Assembly (NCBI RefSeq): GCF_013003985.1
Contig: NZ_CP053073.1
Coordinates: 62,001 to 126,000 of the forward strand
Reading direction: 5' to 3'
DNA: 64,000 nucleotides
DNA from: Usitatibacter palustris
Lineage (GTDB): Bacteria; Pseudomonadota; Gammaproteobacteria; Burkholderiales; Usitatibacteraceae
This document shows, piece by piece, positions 9,314 through 19,248 of this stretch. Numbering within the stretch: position 1 is the stretch's first letter; every line of letters begins with the position of its first letter. The notes beneath the pieces are model-generated. The model did no database searches. It saw only the letters and a program-made list of their open reading frames with translations, and was not told the origin of the DNA. A program made the position numbers and the translations under genes.

Positions 9314-11013
9314 ACGCTGAAGCACACGGCTGCGTCCGAGTTGCTCGCGAGCTCCACGCGGAAGCCTTCGACCCGCGCCTGGCGCGCCACCTGGTAGAGC
9401 CCGATTCCGAGCCCGCCTTCGCGCGTGCCCTCGATCGGTTCGCGGAATAGCGCGCGCGCCACCGCGTCGGGAACCGCGCTGCCGGTGTCGGTGACGCGTA
9501 GATCGCAGTACATCGCGTCCGCCACGAACGTGACGGTCACTTCCACCGCGGGCTCGCGTTCGCGCTTCGCGCGCGCATTGCTCAGGAAATTCTCGATGAG
9601 GCTGTCGAAGAGCGACGCGGGAACCATGGCGCCGGGCATCACGCGCCCGGCGAACGTGATCCCCGGCGCGGCGTGGCGCTTTTCGACTTCCGCCCACCAG
9701 GTGCGCGCATCCACCTGCAGGTCGGCCGCGGTCGCGTCGGGTGCGCGCAGTTTCTCGAGCGTGGCATGCAGGCGCCGCGTGAGCTGTGGGAGCTGTCGCT
9801 GCAGCAAGCCCGCATATGCCGTCGTCGCCTCGTTGCCGCGCGGAGCCACCGAGGTCAGCGCATAGAGCGACTGCAGCAGGTTCTTGATGTCGTGCGTGAG
9901 CTGCGCGCCCGTCTCGTGCACGGCCTGCATGTAGGCGTTGCGGCGCATGAGGCTTTCGCGGCGCTTGCCCTCGTGGAATTCGCCGACGACTTGCGCGAGC
10001 AACCTCAGATGCAGGAAGAGCGCGGGCGACAGGCGCACGGCCGTGCGGAACGTGAGCTCGAGACCGTGGAACGTGAAGCGCGAGGTGAAGCCGTCGGGCT
10101 TGCCGAACGTGCCTTCGCCATCGGCGGCTTTCCAGTTGCCGCCGCGCATCCAGGGGAAGGTGGCGATCTCGTCGAGGGCGAGCTGCAGGAAGCGCTGCGA
10201 ATCGGGCTCCGTCTCGGCGAGCTCGGCCACGCGGCGCATCCACATCTCGAAGGGCATGCCCACCGAGAGCAGGTAGCGCGAGAAATACGTCCGCAGTCCC
10301 CCGAAGCCCCCGCGCGGCGCCCATAGCACCGCGAGCACGAAGAGCCCGATCCCGAAGCCCGAAACCGTGAGCGCGACCGAAGGGTAGTAGAGGCCCTCGG
10401 TATAGCGCATCAGCGCGACCGAGCCCAGGACGAGGACGACGACAAGCTGGAAGATCAGCACCGCGTAGAAGAAATCGAAGACCTGCCCCGGTTGCTCCTC
10501 GGGCGCGGTGGGCACGAGCACGATCGCGAGCAACACGAAGGGAAGCAGGCTCTTCGCGACGAAGGGCAGGGGCTGCGGAATTTCCGGGCCGGCGAGCAGG
10601 AGTGCCGGGACGGCCCAGAGGAGGAGCAGGGTAAGGAGGTAGCTGAACGCCACGAGGTAGGCCACGTGGCCGAGCTGCGCCGCCCGCACGGTGAAGACCT
10701 TGCCGCCGAGAATGCCCAGTAGCACCGAGATCCACATCACCAGCATCCAGCCGGCGAGGAAGTAGAGGATCAGGGACGTGATGGCCACCAGAAGCACGAG
10801 CGAGAACACCTCGAGCTCGAGCTCCGCCGCGAAGAACGGCTGCCACAGCAGGAACAGGCCGAAATGCACCAGCAGCCAGATGCGCTGGAAGGCCCCGGTC
10901 GGGTCCGCGATCAGCGCGGCGTGCAGGGTGAGCAGCATCGCCACGAGCACCCAGCGGCGGCCCGTGACGAGCGTGCGCGTGAGGCGGCGGTAAACGGGGA
11001 TCGAAGCGGCCAT
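9244..11013 (-). CDS. membrane-bound sensor histidine kinase
   Basis: About 589 residues. The N-terminal half has several hydrophobic segments (roughly residues 20-230), followed by a cytoplasmic linker and a kinase module: an H-box with L-T-H-D-I-K-N-L-L (phospho-acceptor His), an N-box I-E-N-F-L-S-N-A, a D-T-G G1 box and G-L-G-I-G-L-Y as the G2 box. The H-D-I-K-N style recalls PrsK-like kinases. Start: the frame extends to 11106, but the Met at 11013 comes just before the first membrane segment. No response regulator is adjacent, so the partner is unknown. Its 3' end overlaps rfbD on the opposite strand by 70 bases. Confidence 0.85.
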   Translation of the reverse strand: MAASIPVYRRLTRTLVTGRRWVLVAMLLTLHAALIADPTGAFQRIWLLVHFGLFLLWQPFFAAELELEVFSLVLLVAITSLILYFLAGWMLVMWISVLLGILGGKVFTVRAAQLGHVAYLVAFSYLLTLLLLWAVPALLLAGPEIPQPLPFVAKSLLPFVLLAIVLVPTAPEEQPGQVFDFFYAVLIFQLVVVLVLGSVALMRYTEGLYYPSVALTVSGFGIGLFVLAVLWAPRGGFGGLRTYFSRYLLSVGMPFEMWMRRVAELAETEPDSQRFLQLALDEIATFPWMRGGNWKAADGEGTFGKPDGFTSRFTFHGLELTFRTAVRLSPALFLHLRLLAQVVGEFHEGKRRESLMRRNAYMQAVHETGAQLTHDIKNLLQSLYALTSVAPRGNEATTAYAGLLQRQLPQLTRRLHATLEKLRAPDATAADLQVDARTWWAEVEKRHAAPGITFAGRVMPGAMVPASLFDSLIENFLSNARAKREREPAVEVTVTFVADAMYCDLRVTDTGSAVPDAVARALFREPIEGTREGGLGIGLYQVARQARVEGFRVELASNSDAAVCFSVQREASVRSTSSSPSSQDSSRTP

Positions 11014-11138
11014 AAGCGGGCAGTGTCGGCGATCCGGACAGGGGGTGTCGACCCTGCGGACAGTTTTCCCCGGCGCCCGGGCGCTGTAGGACGCCCAGGG
11101 TTGCAATAAGTGTTTGAAAAGGCTTACATTGCTCGGCG

Positions 11139-11154
11139 TGGCATAGCGCTTGCA
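11139..11154 (+). promoter_or_regulatory. sigma-54 (-24/-12) promoter of the prepilin gene
   Basis: The bases TGGCATAGCGCTTGCA match the sigma-54 consensus TGGCAC-N5-TTGCA closely. The invariant GG (11140-11141) and GC (11152-11153) are exactly 12 bases apart. Transcription would start near 11165, giving a leader of about 34 bases with a good ribosome site (AAGGAG at 11185-11190). Pilin genes are known sigma-54 targets in several proteobacteria, and rpoN itself lies at 17427. Confidence 0.8.
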
Positions 11155-11198
11155 TTAAAGGCGTACGTCAGCGAAACACAGAACAAGGAGAAAATAGA

Positions 11199-11873
11199 AT
11201 GAAGGCGCAACAGTCCGGCTTTACGCTCGTCGAGATCGCGATCGTGCTCGTGATCATTGGCCTGCTGCTCGGTGGGATCCTGAAAGGTCAGGAGCTCATC
11301 AACAGCGCGAAGGTGAAGAACCTCGCGAATGACTTCCGCATCATTCCCACGTACATCTACGCCTTTCAGGACAAGTTCAAGTCGCTGCCCGGGGACGACG
11401 CCCAGATCTCGGCGCACATTGGCACCACCGCCTGCATTGCTGCAGATTGCAAAGAGGGCAATGGTAATGGCGTCATCGAGGGTGCATGGAACGCGGCGGC
11501 GGGTCTTACGCCAGAAGCAGCGCAATTCTGGGGGCACGTGCGCTTTGCGAACCTCGCCGCCGGTCCCACCGCCATCTCCGATGCTACGTACATGCCGCGG
11601 AACTCGGTTGGAGGACGATTGGGCGTGAGCAGCATGGCGACGGGACAGCCCCAGATTACCGGCATGACGGGTACTTATCAGATCTGTTCGGCGGCGATCC
11701 TGGGCAAGTTCGTGAAGCAACTCGACATCCAGATGGACGACGGCAACACGGCAACCGGTTCAATGCGCGCGATCACAGACATCGGTACTGCCACGACCGT
11801 TACCGCCGCCGCCGCGTTGGCGACCACGGCCGTCAACGACGCCGATTCGTACACCGTCTGCATGACGTTCTGA
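11199..11873 (+). CDS. type IV prepilin-like protein
   Basis: A 224-residue protein with a short basic leader and the prepilin-peptidase site G-F-T-L-V-E (cleavage after Gly8, Glu at mature position 5), followed by a hydrophobic helix (V-E-I-A-I-V-L-V-I-I-G-L-L-L-G-G). The C-terminal globular part has two cysteines near the end (I-C-S-A and V-C-M-T), which could form a disulfide loop. It is longer than many major pilins (about 150-170). No other pilus gene is nearby; a strong sigma-54 promoter precedes it and a terminator follows, so it is a single-gene unit. Major pilin, minor pilin or pseudopilin cannot be decided. Confidence 0.85.
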   Translation: MKAQQSGFTLVEIAIVLVIIGLLLGGILKGQELINSAKVKNLANDFRIIPTYIYAFQDKFKSLPGDDAQISAHIGTTACIAADCKEGNGNGVIEGAWNAAAGLTPEAAQFWGHVRFANLAAGPTAISDATYMPRNSVGGRLGVSSMATGQPQITGMTGTYQICSAAILGKFVKQLDIQMDDGNTATGSMRAITDIGTATTVTAAAALATTAVNDADSYTVCMTF

Positions 11874-11893
11874 TCCGGCATTTCGCACCAACG

Positions 11894-11925
11894 AACGGCC
11901 CGCCTTGCGCGGGCCGTTTGCTTTT
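11894..11925 (+). terminator. rho-independent terminator after the prepilin gene
   Basis: A perfect 10-bp GC-rich stem (11894-11903 paired with 11909-11918) with a five-base loop is followed by TGCTTTT. It sits 20 bases past the prepilin stop and just before the end of the convergent antiporter gene. Confidence 0.75.
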
Positions 11926-13880
11926 CAGCCCTGCAGCAGGCGGAACTCGGCGCGCGCGAGGCCTTCCTGGTCGCCGAGCAACACGACGACGTCGCCTTCC
12001 TGCAACCGTATCTCGTCGGCCAATTCGACGCTGCCCGTACCCGGGCGGCGGATCGCGGTCACGTGCGCGCCCAGGTGGTCGAGGTTGAGGTTGCCGATGG
12101 CCTTCCCGACGCATGCGGCACTCGGGCCCAGGACGATGGAATGCAGGCGCCGGCCCTCGTCCTCGGTGTCGGTCGCGCCGGGGAAGAATCCGCGCATGAG
12201 CTGGTAACGCTCCTGGCGCTCGTCGCGCAGGCGCTGCAGGACGCGCTTGAACGGCATGCCGGTGTGCAGCATGGTCTGGGTGGCGAGCATCAGCGAACCC
12301 TCGACGACTTCCGCCACGATCTCCGCGGCCCCGGCTTCCTTGAGCCGCGCGACATCGGTGTCGTCGAACGTGCGCACGATCACCGGGACCTCGGGGCGCA
12401 TTTCGCGCACGTGCGAAAGGATCGCGAGTGCCTTGCCCGTGTCCGCGAAGCTCACGACCACCGCGGTCGCCCGCACGAGCGCGGCGGCGATCAGCACCTC
12501 GCGTCGCGCCGCATCGCCGTAGACGACGGAATCGCCGGCCGCGGCCGCCTGGCGCACGCGCTCGGGGTCGGAGTCGAGGGCGATCACCGAGATCTTCTCG
12601 CTCTCGAGGAAGTGCGCGAGCGCCTGGCCGCTGCGCCCGTAGCCGCAGACGATGACGTGGCCCTGCGTGTTCATCGTCTTCACCGCGAGCTGGTGGAGCG
12701 CCATCGCGCGGCTGGTCCATTCGCTCTCGACGAAGTACAGGACGATGCGCTCCATCCTCTGCAGGAGGAGGGGCGCGACCAGCATCGAGAGCAGCGCGCC
12801 GGCGAGAACCACTTGCAAGGTGATGCTCGGCACCGCGTTGTTCCTCTGCGCGAGAGCGAGCAGCACGAAGCCGAATTCCCCCGCGGGCGCGAGGGAGAGC
12901 GCGGTGCGCAGCGCCGTGGGCCGCTCGCTGCCGAACTGCCGCGCGAGGAAGAACACGAGGACGAACTTGATCGCGAGGAGCGCGACGAGCACCAGCGCCA
13001 CGAAGATGAAATTCGCCAGGACGGCGCGAACGTCGAGCAGCATTCCGATCGTGACGAAGAACAGCCCGAGCAGCACGTCGCGGAACGGCATGATGTAGTC
13101 GTCGACCTGGTAGCGGTACTCGGTCTCGGAGATGAGCATGCCGGCGAGGAACGCACCGAGTGCGAGCGACAGTCCGGCGAGCTCCGTGAACCACGCGAGT
13201 CCCAGGGCGACTAGCAACACGAAGAGCACGAAAAGCTCGGAGGACTTCTGGTTGGCGACGATGCGAAAGAGCGGCCGCATCACGCGCTGGCCGACGACCA
13301 GCACGACGAGCAGCACGACCATGGCCTTCAACGCCGCCCAGCCCAGCGCGCCGGCGAGCGCCTCGGGCGGGAAGGCGAGCGCGGGGACGATCACGAGCAG
13401 CGGAATGACCGCGAGATCCTGGAAGAGCAGCACGCTCATGATCTGGCGGCCGTGCGGCGTGTGCAGCTGCATTGTCTCCGAGAGCATCTTCGAGACGATC
13501 GCGGTGGAGCTCATCGCGAGCACACCGCCGATTACCAGTCCCGAGCGCCACGATTCGCCCGCGAGCAGCGCCACGGCGAGTCCCAGCGCGATCACGGCGA
13601 CGACCTGCGCGCCGCCCAAGCCGAAGACCGAGCGGCGCATCGCGAAGATCTGCGGCAGGCTGAACTCCAGCCCCACCGAGAACATGAGGAAGACGACGCC
13701 GAACTCCGCGATGTAGCGCTGGTCCTCCGAGTTGGCGACAAGGCCGAGCGCGTTGGGGCCGACGGCCGCGCCGACGATGAGGTAGCCCAGGATCGCGGGC
13801 ATCGACAGGCGCCGGAAAAGCACCACGACCGCGACGGCGGAAGCGAGCAGGATCAGCGCGACGGGAAGGGCTTCGTGCAT
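11925..13880 (-). CDS. KefB-type monovalent cation:proton antiporter (CPA2) with RCK domains
   Basis: A 651-residue CPA2 antiporter. About 12 hydrophobic segments fill residues 1-390 (including G-Y-L-I-V-G and F-L-M-F-S-V-G-L-E-F-S, typical of KefB/KefC). Then comes a TrkA-N/RCK NAD-binding domain starting H-V-I-V-C-G-Y-G-R-S-G near residue 409, and a TrkA-C domain at the end containing D-E-I-R-L-Q-E-G-D-V-V-V-L. It probably exchanges K+ or Na+ for protons at the inner membrane. No KefF/KefG-like partner is adjacent, unlike the second antiporter at 41199. It is transcribed away from kdsD. Confidence 0.9.
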   Translation of the reverse strand: MHEALPVALILLASAVAVVVLFRRLSMPAILGYLIVGAAVGPNALGLVANSEDQRYIAEFGVVFLMFSVGLEFSLPQIFAMRRSVFGLGGAQVVAVIALGLAVALLAGESWRSGLVIGGVLAMSSTAIVSKMLSETMQLHTPHGRQIMSVLLFQDLAVIPLLVIVPALAFPPEALAGALGWAALKAMVVLLVVLVVGQRVMRPLFRIVANQKSSELFVLFVLLVALGLAWFTELAGLSLALGAFLAGMLISETEYRYQVDDYIMPFRDVLLGLFFVTIGMLLDVRAVLANFIFVALVLVALLAIKFVLVFFLARQFGSERPTALRTALSLAPAGEFGFVLLALAQRNNAVPSITLQVVLAGALLSMLVAPLLLQRMERIVLYFVESEWTSRAMALHQLAVKTMNTQGHVIVCGYGRSGQALAHFLESEKISVIALDSDPERVRQAAAAGDSVVYGDAARREVLIAAALVRATAVVVSFADTGKALAILSHVREMRPEVPVIVRTFDDTDVARLKEAGAAEIVAEVVEGSLMLATQTMLHTGMPFKRVLQRLRDERQERYQLMRGFFPGATDTEDEGRRLHSIVLGPSAACVGKAIGNLNLDHLGAHVTAIRRPGTGSVELADEIRLQEGDVVVLLGDQEGLARAEFRLLQG

Positions 13881-13915
13881 CGGCTCGCCGGTTGCATTGG
13901 ACTTATACTTCGACC

Positions 13916-14929
13916 ATGCCGAATGTACTACAAGCCCCCGCGGCGACCGACACGGCGCACCTCCTGGAACTGGCCAAGGACGTCCTCGACATCGAGGCGC
14001 GGGCGGTCGACGCCCTGAAGGCGCGGCTCGGCAAGGAGTTCCTCGCCGCGCACGCCGCCGTCCGGGCGCTCGAAGGCACCAACGGCCGCGTGGTCGTCAT
14101 GGGCATGGGCAAGAGCGGCCACATCGCGAGCAAGATCGCCGCGACCCTGGCCTCCACGGGCACCCCGGCGTTCTTCGTGCATCCGGCCGAAGCCAGCCAC
14201 GGCGACCTCGGGATGATCACGAAGGACGATGTCGTGATCGCAATTTCCTACTCGGGCGAGTCGGGCGAGATCCTCGCGATCCTCCCGCTGCTCAAGCGCC
14301 GCGGTGCGACGATCATCGCGATGACCGGCCGCGCGCGCTCCACGCTCGCCCGCGAAGCCGATGTCCACCTGGATGTCGCGGTCGAGAAGGAAGCCTGCCC
14401 GCTGGAGCTCGCCCCCACCGCGAGCACGACCGCCACGCTTGCACTCGGTGACGCGCTCGCGATGGCATTGCTCGATTCGAAGGGTTTTCGCAGCGAAGAC
14501 TTTGCGCAGCACCATCCGGGCGGCGCGCTGGGCAGGAAGCTCCTCGTGCACGTCTCCGACATCATGCGCAAGGGCGATCAGCTGCCGATCAACAAGCCCG
14601 ATGACTCGCTCGCCGCGGCCATCCTCGAGATGTCCGCGAAGGGCATCGGCATGACCGCGATCGTTGATCCGGGCATGAAGCTCATCGGGATCTTCACCGA
14701 CGGCGACTTGCGCCGCGTCCTCGAGAAGCACGACAGCATCAAGACGCTGCGCGTAGGCGACGTGATGACGAAGAACCCGCGCACCATCGCGCCGGAAAAG
14801 CTCGCGGCCGAAGCCGCGCAGGTGCTCGAGAAGCAGAGCCTGGGCGGTCGCCTCGTCGCGGTCGATCCCGAAGGCCGGCTCGTGGGCGCGCTCACGTTCC
14901 ATGATCTCCTCGCCGAAGGAATCATCTAG
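13916..14929 (+). CDS. kdsD: D-arabinose 5-phosphate isomerase
   Basis: A 337-residue SIS-domain isomerase converting ribulose-5-phosphate to arabinose-5-phosphate, the precursor of Kdo. The SIS domain contains V-M-G-M-G-K-S-G-H and S-Y-S-G-E-S-G-E; Q-H-H-P-G-G-A-L-G leads into two CBS domains (from about residue 205, with G-I-F-T-D-G-D-L-R-R). Length fits KdsD/KpsF. The ATG at 13916 matches the family start; an ATG eight codons upstream is possible. It opens a long operon (kdsC, lptC, lptA, lptB, rpoN and beyond). Confidence 0.95.
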   Translation: MPNVLQAPAATDTAHLLELAKDVLDIEARAVDALKARLGKEFLAAHAAVRALEGTNGRVVVMGMGKSGHIASKIAATLASTGTPAFFVHPAEASHGDLGMITKDDVVIAISYSGESGEILAILPLLKRRGATIIAMTGRARSTLAREADVHLDVAVEKEACPLELAPTASTTATLALGDALAMALLDSKGFRSEDFAQHHPGGALGRKLLVHVSDIMRKGDQLPINKPDDSLAAAILEMSAKGIGMTAIVDPGMKLIGIFTDGDLRRVLEKHDSIKTLRVGDVMTKNPRTIAPEKLAAEAAQVLEKQSLGGRLVAVDPEGRLVGALTFHDLLAEGII

Positions 14930-14934
14930 TCCCC

Positions 14935-15441
14935 ATGGCCGAGCGCGAAGCGGAGCTGCGCAAGCGCGCGAAGCAGATCCGCCTCGCGATCTTCGACGTG
15001 GATGGCGTGCTCACCGACGGCTCGCTGTGGTTCGGGCCTGACGGCGAAGCGCTGAAGGTGTTCAACATCCTCGACGGCCACGGGCTGAAGATGCTGGCCG
15101 AAGAGGGCATCGCCACGGCCATTCTTTCGGGACGAAGCTCGCCGGCCGTCACCAAGCGCGCGGCGGAGCTGGGCATCGCGCACGTGATCCAGGGCGCGAC
15201 CGACAAGCGCGTGGAATTCGATCGCCTGCGCGCGAAGCTCGGCGTCGAGGAAGCGCAGTGCGCGTTCGTGGGCGATGACCTTCCCGACCTTCCCGTGATG
15301 CAGCGTTGCGGGCTCGCGGTGGCGGTCGCCAACGCCGTGGAACTGGTGAAGGCCGCGGCGCACTACGTCACCGATGCCCCCGGCGGGCGCGGCGCAGTTC
15401 GCGAGTTCAGTGACCTGGTGCTCGCAGCGAGGCGTGCTTGA
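14935..15441 (+). CDS. kdsC: 3-deoxy-D-manno-octulosonate 8-phosphate phosphatase
   Basis: A 168-residue HAD phosphatase that removes the phosphate from Kdo-8-phosphate. The nucleophile motif is D-V-D-G-V-L-T-D-G (about residues 21-29), the Thr/Ser motif is I-L-S-G-R-S-S, and G-D-D-L-P-D-L-P carries the metal-binding acids. It is a minimal cap-less HAD of the usual KdsC size. It lies five bases after kdsD, and its TGA overlaps the TTG start of lptC. Confidence 0.95.
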   Translation: MAEREAELRKRAKQIRLAIFDVDGVLTDGSLWFGPDGEALKVFNILDGHGLKMLAEEGIATAILSGRSSPAVTKRAAELGIAHVIQGATDKRVEFDRLRAKLGVEEAQCAFVGDDLPDLPVMQRCGLAVAVANAVELVKAAAHYVTDAPGGRGAVREFSDLVLAARRA

Positions 15442-16013
15442 TCCGGCCCACCACCTGGCTGCCGCTGGGGGTGCTGGCACTCCTCGTGGGGCTCACGGTG
15501 TGGCTCAACACCCTGGTGCAGCCGGTTGCGCAACGCGCCGATGGAACCGGACGCCACGATCCTGATCTGATCGTTGAGAACTTCAACGCGCGCAAGCTCG
15601 GGGAAGACGGCAAGGTCCTCTACACCCTCGTGGCGCGCAGGATGGTACATTACCCCGACGACGATTCCTCGCACCTGCAGAGCCTCGCGTTCGACGCCTT
15701 CGAGCCCAAGCAGCCCCGCGTGGCGATCACCGCCGACAGCGGGCGTCTCGAGAAGGGCGGCGACCGCGTGTGGATCGAGGGCAACGTGCTCGTGAACCGC
15801 GAGGCGGCCGAGAAAAGCGAACCGGTGAAGCTGGCCACCGAGCGCGTGCTCCTGCTTCCCGACGAGGGCATCGCCCGCACGACCGACGAAGTGAAGCTCG
15901 AATCGCCCTCGGGCCACGCGGTGGCTGCCGGCTTCGAGCTGAACAACAAGGAACGCACGCTTCGGATGGATCGCGTGCGCGCAACCTACAAACAACCGAC
16001 AACGAAACGCTGA
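15438..16013 (+). CDS. lptC: LPS export ABC transporter periplasmic protein LptC
   Basis: A 191-residue bitopic protein with one N-terminal membrane helix (about residues 8-26) and a periplasmic beta-jellyroll containing the family's L-V-A-R-R-M-V-H-Y-P-D-D region. LptC receives lipopolysaccharide from LptBFG and hands it to LptA. It starts with TTG, overlapping the kdsC stop, and its TGA overlaps the lptA ATG. Sequence conservation is low in this family, but the order kdsC-lptC-lptA-lptB is diagnostic. Confidence 0.93.
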   Translation: MIRPTTWLPLGVLALLVGLTVWLNTLVQPVAQRADGTGRHDPDLIVENFNARKLGEDGKVLYTLVARRMVHYPDDDSSHLQSLAFDAFEPKQPRVAITADSGRLEKGGDRVWIEGNVLVNREAAEKSEPVKLATERVLLLPDEGIARTTDEVKLESPSGHAVAAGFELNNKERTLRMDRVRATYKQPTTKR

Positions 16014-16606
16014 TGCGCACGATCTTCCTCTCGCTCCTCATCGCTTCGGGCTTCGCGCCGCTCGCGTCGTTCGCCGAAAAGGCCGACCGCGAGAAGGAAG
16101 TGAACGTGAGCGCGGACGTGCTCAACGCCGACGACAAGAACCGCACCAGCGCCTTCGAAGGCAGCGTCATCGTCACGCAGGGCACGATGCGCATCACCGC
16201 GGCGAAGGTCACGGTGAAGGAAGACCCGGAGCGCTTCAAGTTCTACACCGCGGTCGGTTCGCCCGTCACCTTCCGCCAGAAGCGCGACAAGATCGAGGAC
16301 TACATCGAGGGCTACGCCGAGCGCGCGGAGTTCGACGACAAGAGCGACATGCTCAAGCTCTACAACCGCGCGCGGCTGAAGAGCTCGCAGGGCGAGATCA
16401 CGGGCGACCTCATCACGTACGACATGACGCGCGAGCTCTTCCAGGTGTCGGGCAAGGGCGGCACCGAGACGGTGCCCGCCTCGCGCGTGAAGGCCACGCT
16501 CATGCCCACGAAGAAGAAGGACGCGGACAAGGACAAGGCGCCTGCCGCCGCACCCAATCCGCCGCTCACCCTGAAGCCGGACACCACCAGCGGGACATCC
16601 AACTGA
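16013..16606 (+). CDS. lptA: lipopolysaccharide transport periplasmic protein LptA
   Basis: A 197-residue exported protein with a signal peptide ending near A-S-F-A-E (residue 21) and an OstA-like beta-jellyroll core ([22 protein letters not shown]). It polymerises into the periplasmic LPS bridge. The C-terminal tail is lysine/aspartate rich then proline/threonine rich (about residues 163-197), probably disordered. The frame extends upstream inside lptC, but the ATG overlapping the lptC stop opens exactly at the signal peptide. Confidence 0.94.
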   Translation: MRTIFLSLLIASGFAPLASFAEKADREKEVNVSADVLNADDKNRTSAFEGSVIVTQGTMRITAAKVTVKEDPERFKFYTAVGSPVTFRQKRDKIEDYIEGYAERAEFDDKSDMLKLYNRARLKSSQGEITGDLITYDMTRELFQVSGKGGTETVPASRVKATLMPTKKKDADKDKAPAAAPNPPLTLKPDTTSGTSN

Positions 16607-16610
16607 CCCG

Positions 16611-17393
<783 letters not shown>

Positions 17394-17426
17394 CGCACCC
17401 GCCGGTCCGCGAGTTCCTTCGACGTC

Positions 17427-18890
17427 ATGAAGCACAGCCTCCAGCTCAAGCTCTCACAGCACCTCACCCTCACGCCGCAGTTGCAGCAATCGATCCGATT
17501 GCTCCAGCTCTCGACGGTGGAGCTCAATCAGGAATTGGAGCGCTACCTCGCCGAGAACCCGCTGCTCGAGCGCGAGGACATCCCCCAGGAAGAATCCCTG
17601 CCGGCCAAGCCCGGGACGAACCCCGAAACCGAGGCTGAACGCGACGGCGACGCCGAGGGCGACGGCGAATCGCAGGCTGCCTCCGCCCCCGAGACCCACG
17701 AAGACCGCGGCAACGATGATGTCCCCTCGATGGGCGACGACATGGGCAGCGGTGTCCGCCGCGACAGCGGCGACCGCGACGACTTCACGCAGTTTGCGGC
17801 GGCCGAGCCCACGCTCCAGGACCACCTGCTCGCGCAGCTCGCTCTGCTCTCGCTGACGGAGCGCGACCGCAACATTGCCGCGCTCCTCGTGGGCCACCTC
17901 GACGAAGACGGTTATTTCCCGCGCGACCTCGCGGAGTTGCGCGAGACGATGGCCGAGGCGATCCCCGAGCTCGAGCCCGAGGAAATCGACATCGCGCGGC
18001 GCCACATCCAGTTCCTCGAGCCCACCGGGGTCGGTGCGCGCGACGTCCCGGAATGCCTCGCGCTCCAGTTGCGCACGATGCCCGTGCAAACACCGCATCG
18101 CGACGGCGCGATCGCGCTCGTCACCAACCACCTCGATGTCCTCGCCGCGCGCGACTTCAACCGGTTGAAACGCCTGCTGGGCGTGGACGAAGACGAGCTG
18201 CGCGACATCCGCGCGCTCATCCTCACGCTCGATCCCAAGCCGGGCCGCGCCTTCGGTGCGGGCGATGTGCGCTACGTCGTACCCGATGTCGTGGTGCGGA
18301 AATCCAGCGGTCGCTGGACCGCCACGCTCAACCGCGACGCGATGCCGCGCCTGCGGATCAACAAGATGTACGCCGACATCCTGCAGGCCTCGCGCGACAA
18401 CGGCGCCAAGCACCTCGCGGGGCAGCTCCAGGAAGCGCGCTGGCTCATCAAGAACGTGCAGCAGCGCTTCGACACGATCCTCCGGGTCACGCAGGCCATC
18501 GTCGACAGGCAGAAGAATTATTTCGAGCACGGCGAGGTCGCCATGCGCCCGCTCGTGCTGCGCGAGATCGCCGAGGCGGTGGGTCTCCACGAATCCACGA
18601 TCTCGCGCGTCACCACGCAGAAGTACATGTTCACGCCGCGCGGCATCCTCGAGCTGAAGTACTTCTTCGGCAGCCACGTTTCCACCGACACGGGAGGCTC
18701 GTGCTCCGCCACGGCCATCCGCGCGCTCATCAAGCAGCTTGTCGCCGCAGAGGATGGCAAGAAGCCCCTCTCGGACCACCGAATCTCCGACATCCTCGCG
18801 CAGCAGGGCATCCAGGTCGCACGGCGCACCGTTGCGAAGTACCGCGAGGCGTTGCAGATACAGCCGGCAAATCTCCGCAAGTCGATCTAG
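17427..18890 (+). CDS. rpoN: RNA polymerase sigma-54 factor
   Basis: A 487-residue sigma factor. Region I is Gln/Leu rich (L-T-L-T-P-Q-L-Q-Q-S-I-R-L-L-Q), followed by an acidic region II (about residues 50-115), the core-binding domain, and near the C-terminus the RpoN box A-R-R-T-V-A-K-Y-R-E that reads the -24 element. It directs transcription with activator ATPases, often for nitrogen, motility or pilus genes. It sits in its usual place after lptB and before hpf and ptsN. A matching sigma-54 promoter is present at 11139. Confidence 0.97.
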   Translation: MKHSLQLKLSQHLTLTPQLQQSIRLLQLSTVELNQELERYLAENPLLEREDIPQEESLPAKPGTNPETEAERDGDAEGDGESQAASAPETHEDRGNDDVPSMGDDMGSGVRRDSGDRDDFTQFAAAEPTLQDHLLAQLALLSLTERDRNIAALLVGHLDEDGYFPRDLAELRETMAEAIPELEPEEIDIARRHIQFLEPTGVGARDVPECLALQLRTMPVQTPHRDGAIALVTNHLDVLAARDFNRLKRLLGVDEDELRDIRALILTLDPKPGRAFGAGDVRYVVPDVVVRKSSGRWTATLNRDAMPRLRINKMYADILQASRDNGAKHLAGQLQEARWLIKNVQQRFDTILRVTQAIVDRQKNYFEHGEVAMRPLVLREIAEAVGLHESTISRVTTQKYMFTPRGILELKYFFGSHVSTDTGGSCSATAIRALIKQLVAAEDGKKPLSDHRISDILAQQGIQVARRTVAKYREALQIQPANLRKSI

Positions 18891-18915
18891 CAGGTCCAAC
18901 CAGAAAGGAGCTTCG

Positions 18916-19242
18916 ATGAACCTCCAGCTCACCGGACACCACGTCGAGATCACTCCCGCGATTCGCGAATACGTCGTAGCCAAGCTCGAACGCATCAACA
19001 GGCACTTCGACCACGTCATAGACGTCAACTTGATCATGACGGTCGAGAAGCTCGACCAGAAGATCGAGGCCAACGTGCACCTTTCCGGCAAGGACATCCA
19101 CGTCCAATGCCACCAGCCCGACATGTACGCGGCGATCGACGGCCTGGTCGACAAGCTCGACCGCCAGATCCTCAAGCACAAGGAAAAATTCAAGGTGACG
19201 CTGCGGCAATCGCCGGGCATCAAGCGCACCGCTGAATCCTAG
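18916..19242 (+). CDS. hpf: ribosome hibernation promoting factor
   Basis: A 108-residue protein of the HPF/RaiA family, short form, which binds the 30S subunit and promotes inactive 100S ribosomes in stationary phase. It begins with the typical G-H-H-V-E-I-T-P-A-I-R-E-Y-V and keeps D-K-L-D-R-Q-I-L-K-H-K-E near the end. A strong ribosome site (AAAGGAG) precedes the ATG. It is the standard companion of rpoN and ptsN. Confidence 0.95.
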   Translation: MNLQLTGHHVEITPAIREYVVAKLERINRHFDHVIDVNLIMTVEKLDQKIEANVHLSGKDIHVQCHQPDMYAAIDGLVDKLDRQILKHKEKFKVTLRQSPGIKRTAES

Positions 19243-19248
19243 AGCGCA

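Noticed and set aside
8411-11155. A 914-codon open frame on the minus strand
   Set aside because: It is the antisense and frame-shifted shadow of rfbD and the histidine kinase; its composition is Arg/Ala/Gly rich with no family motif.
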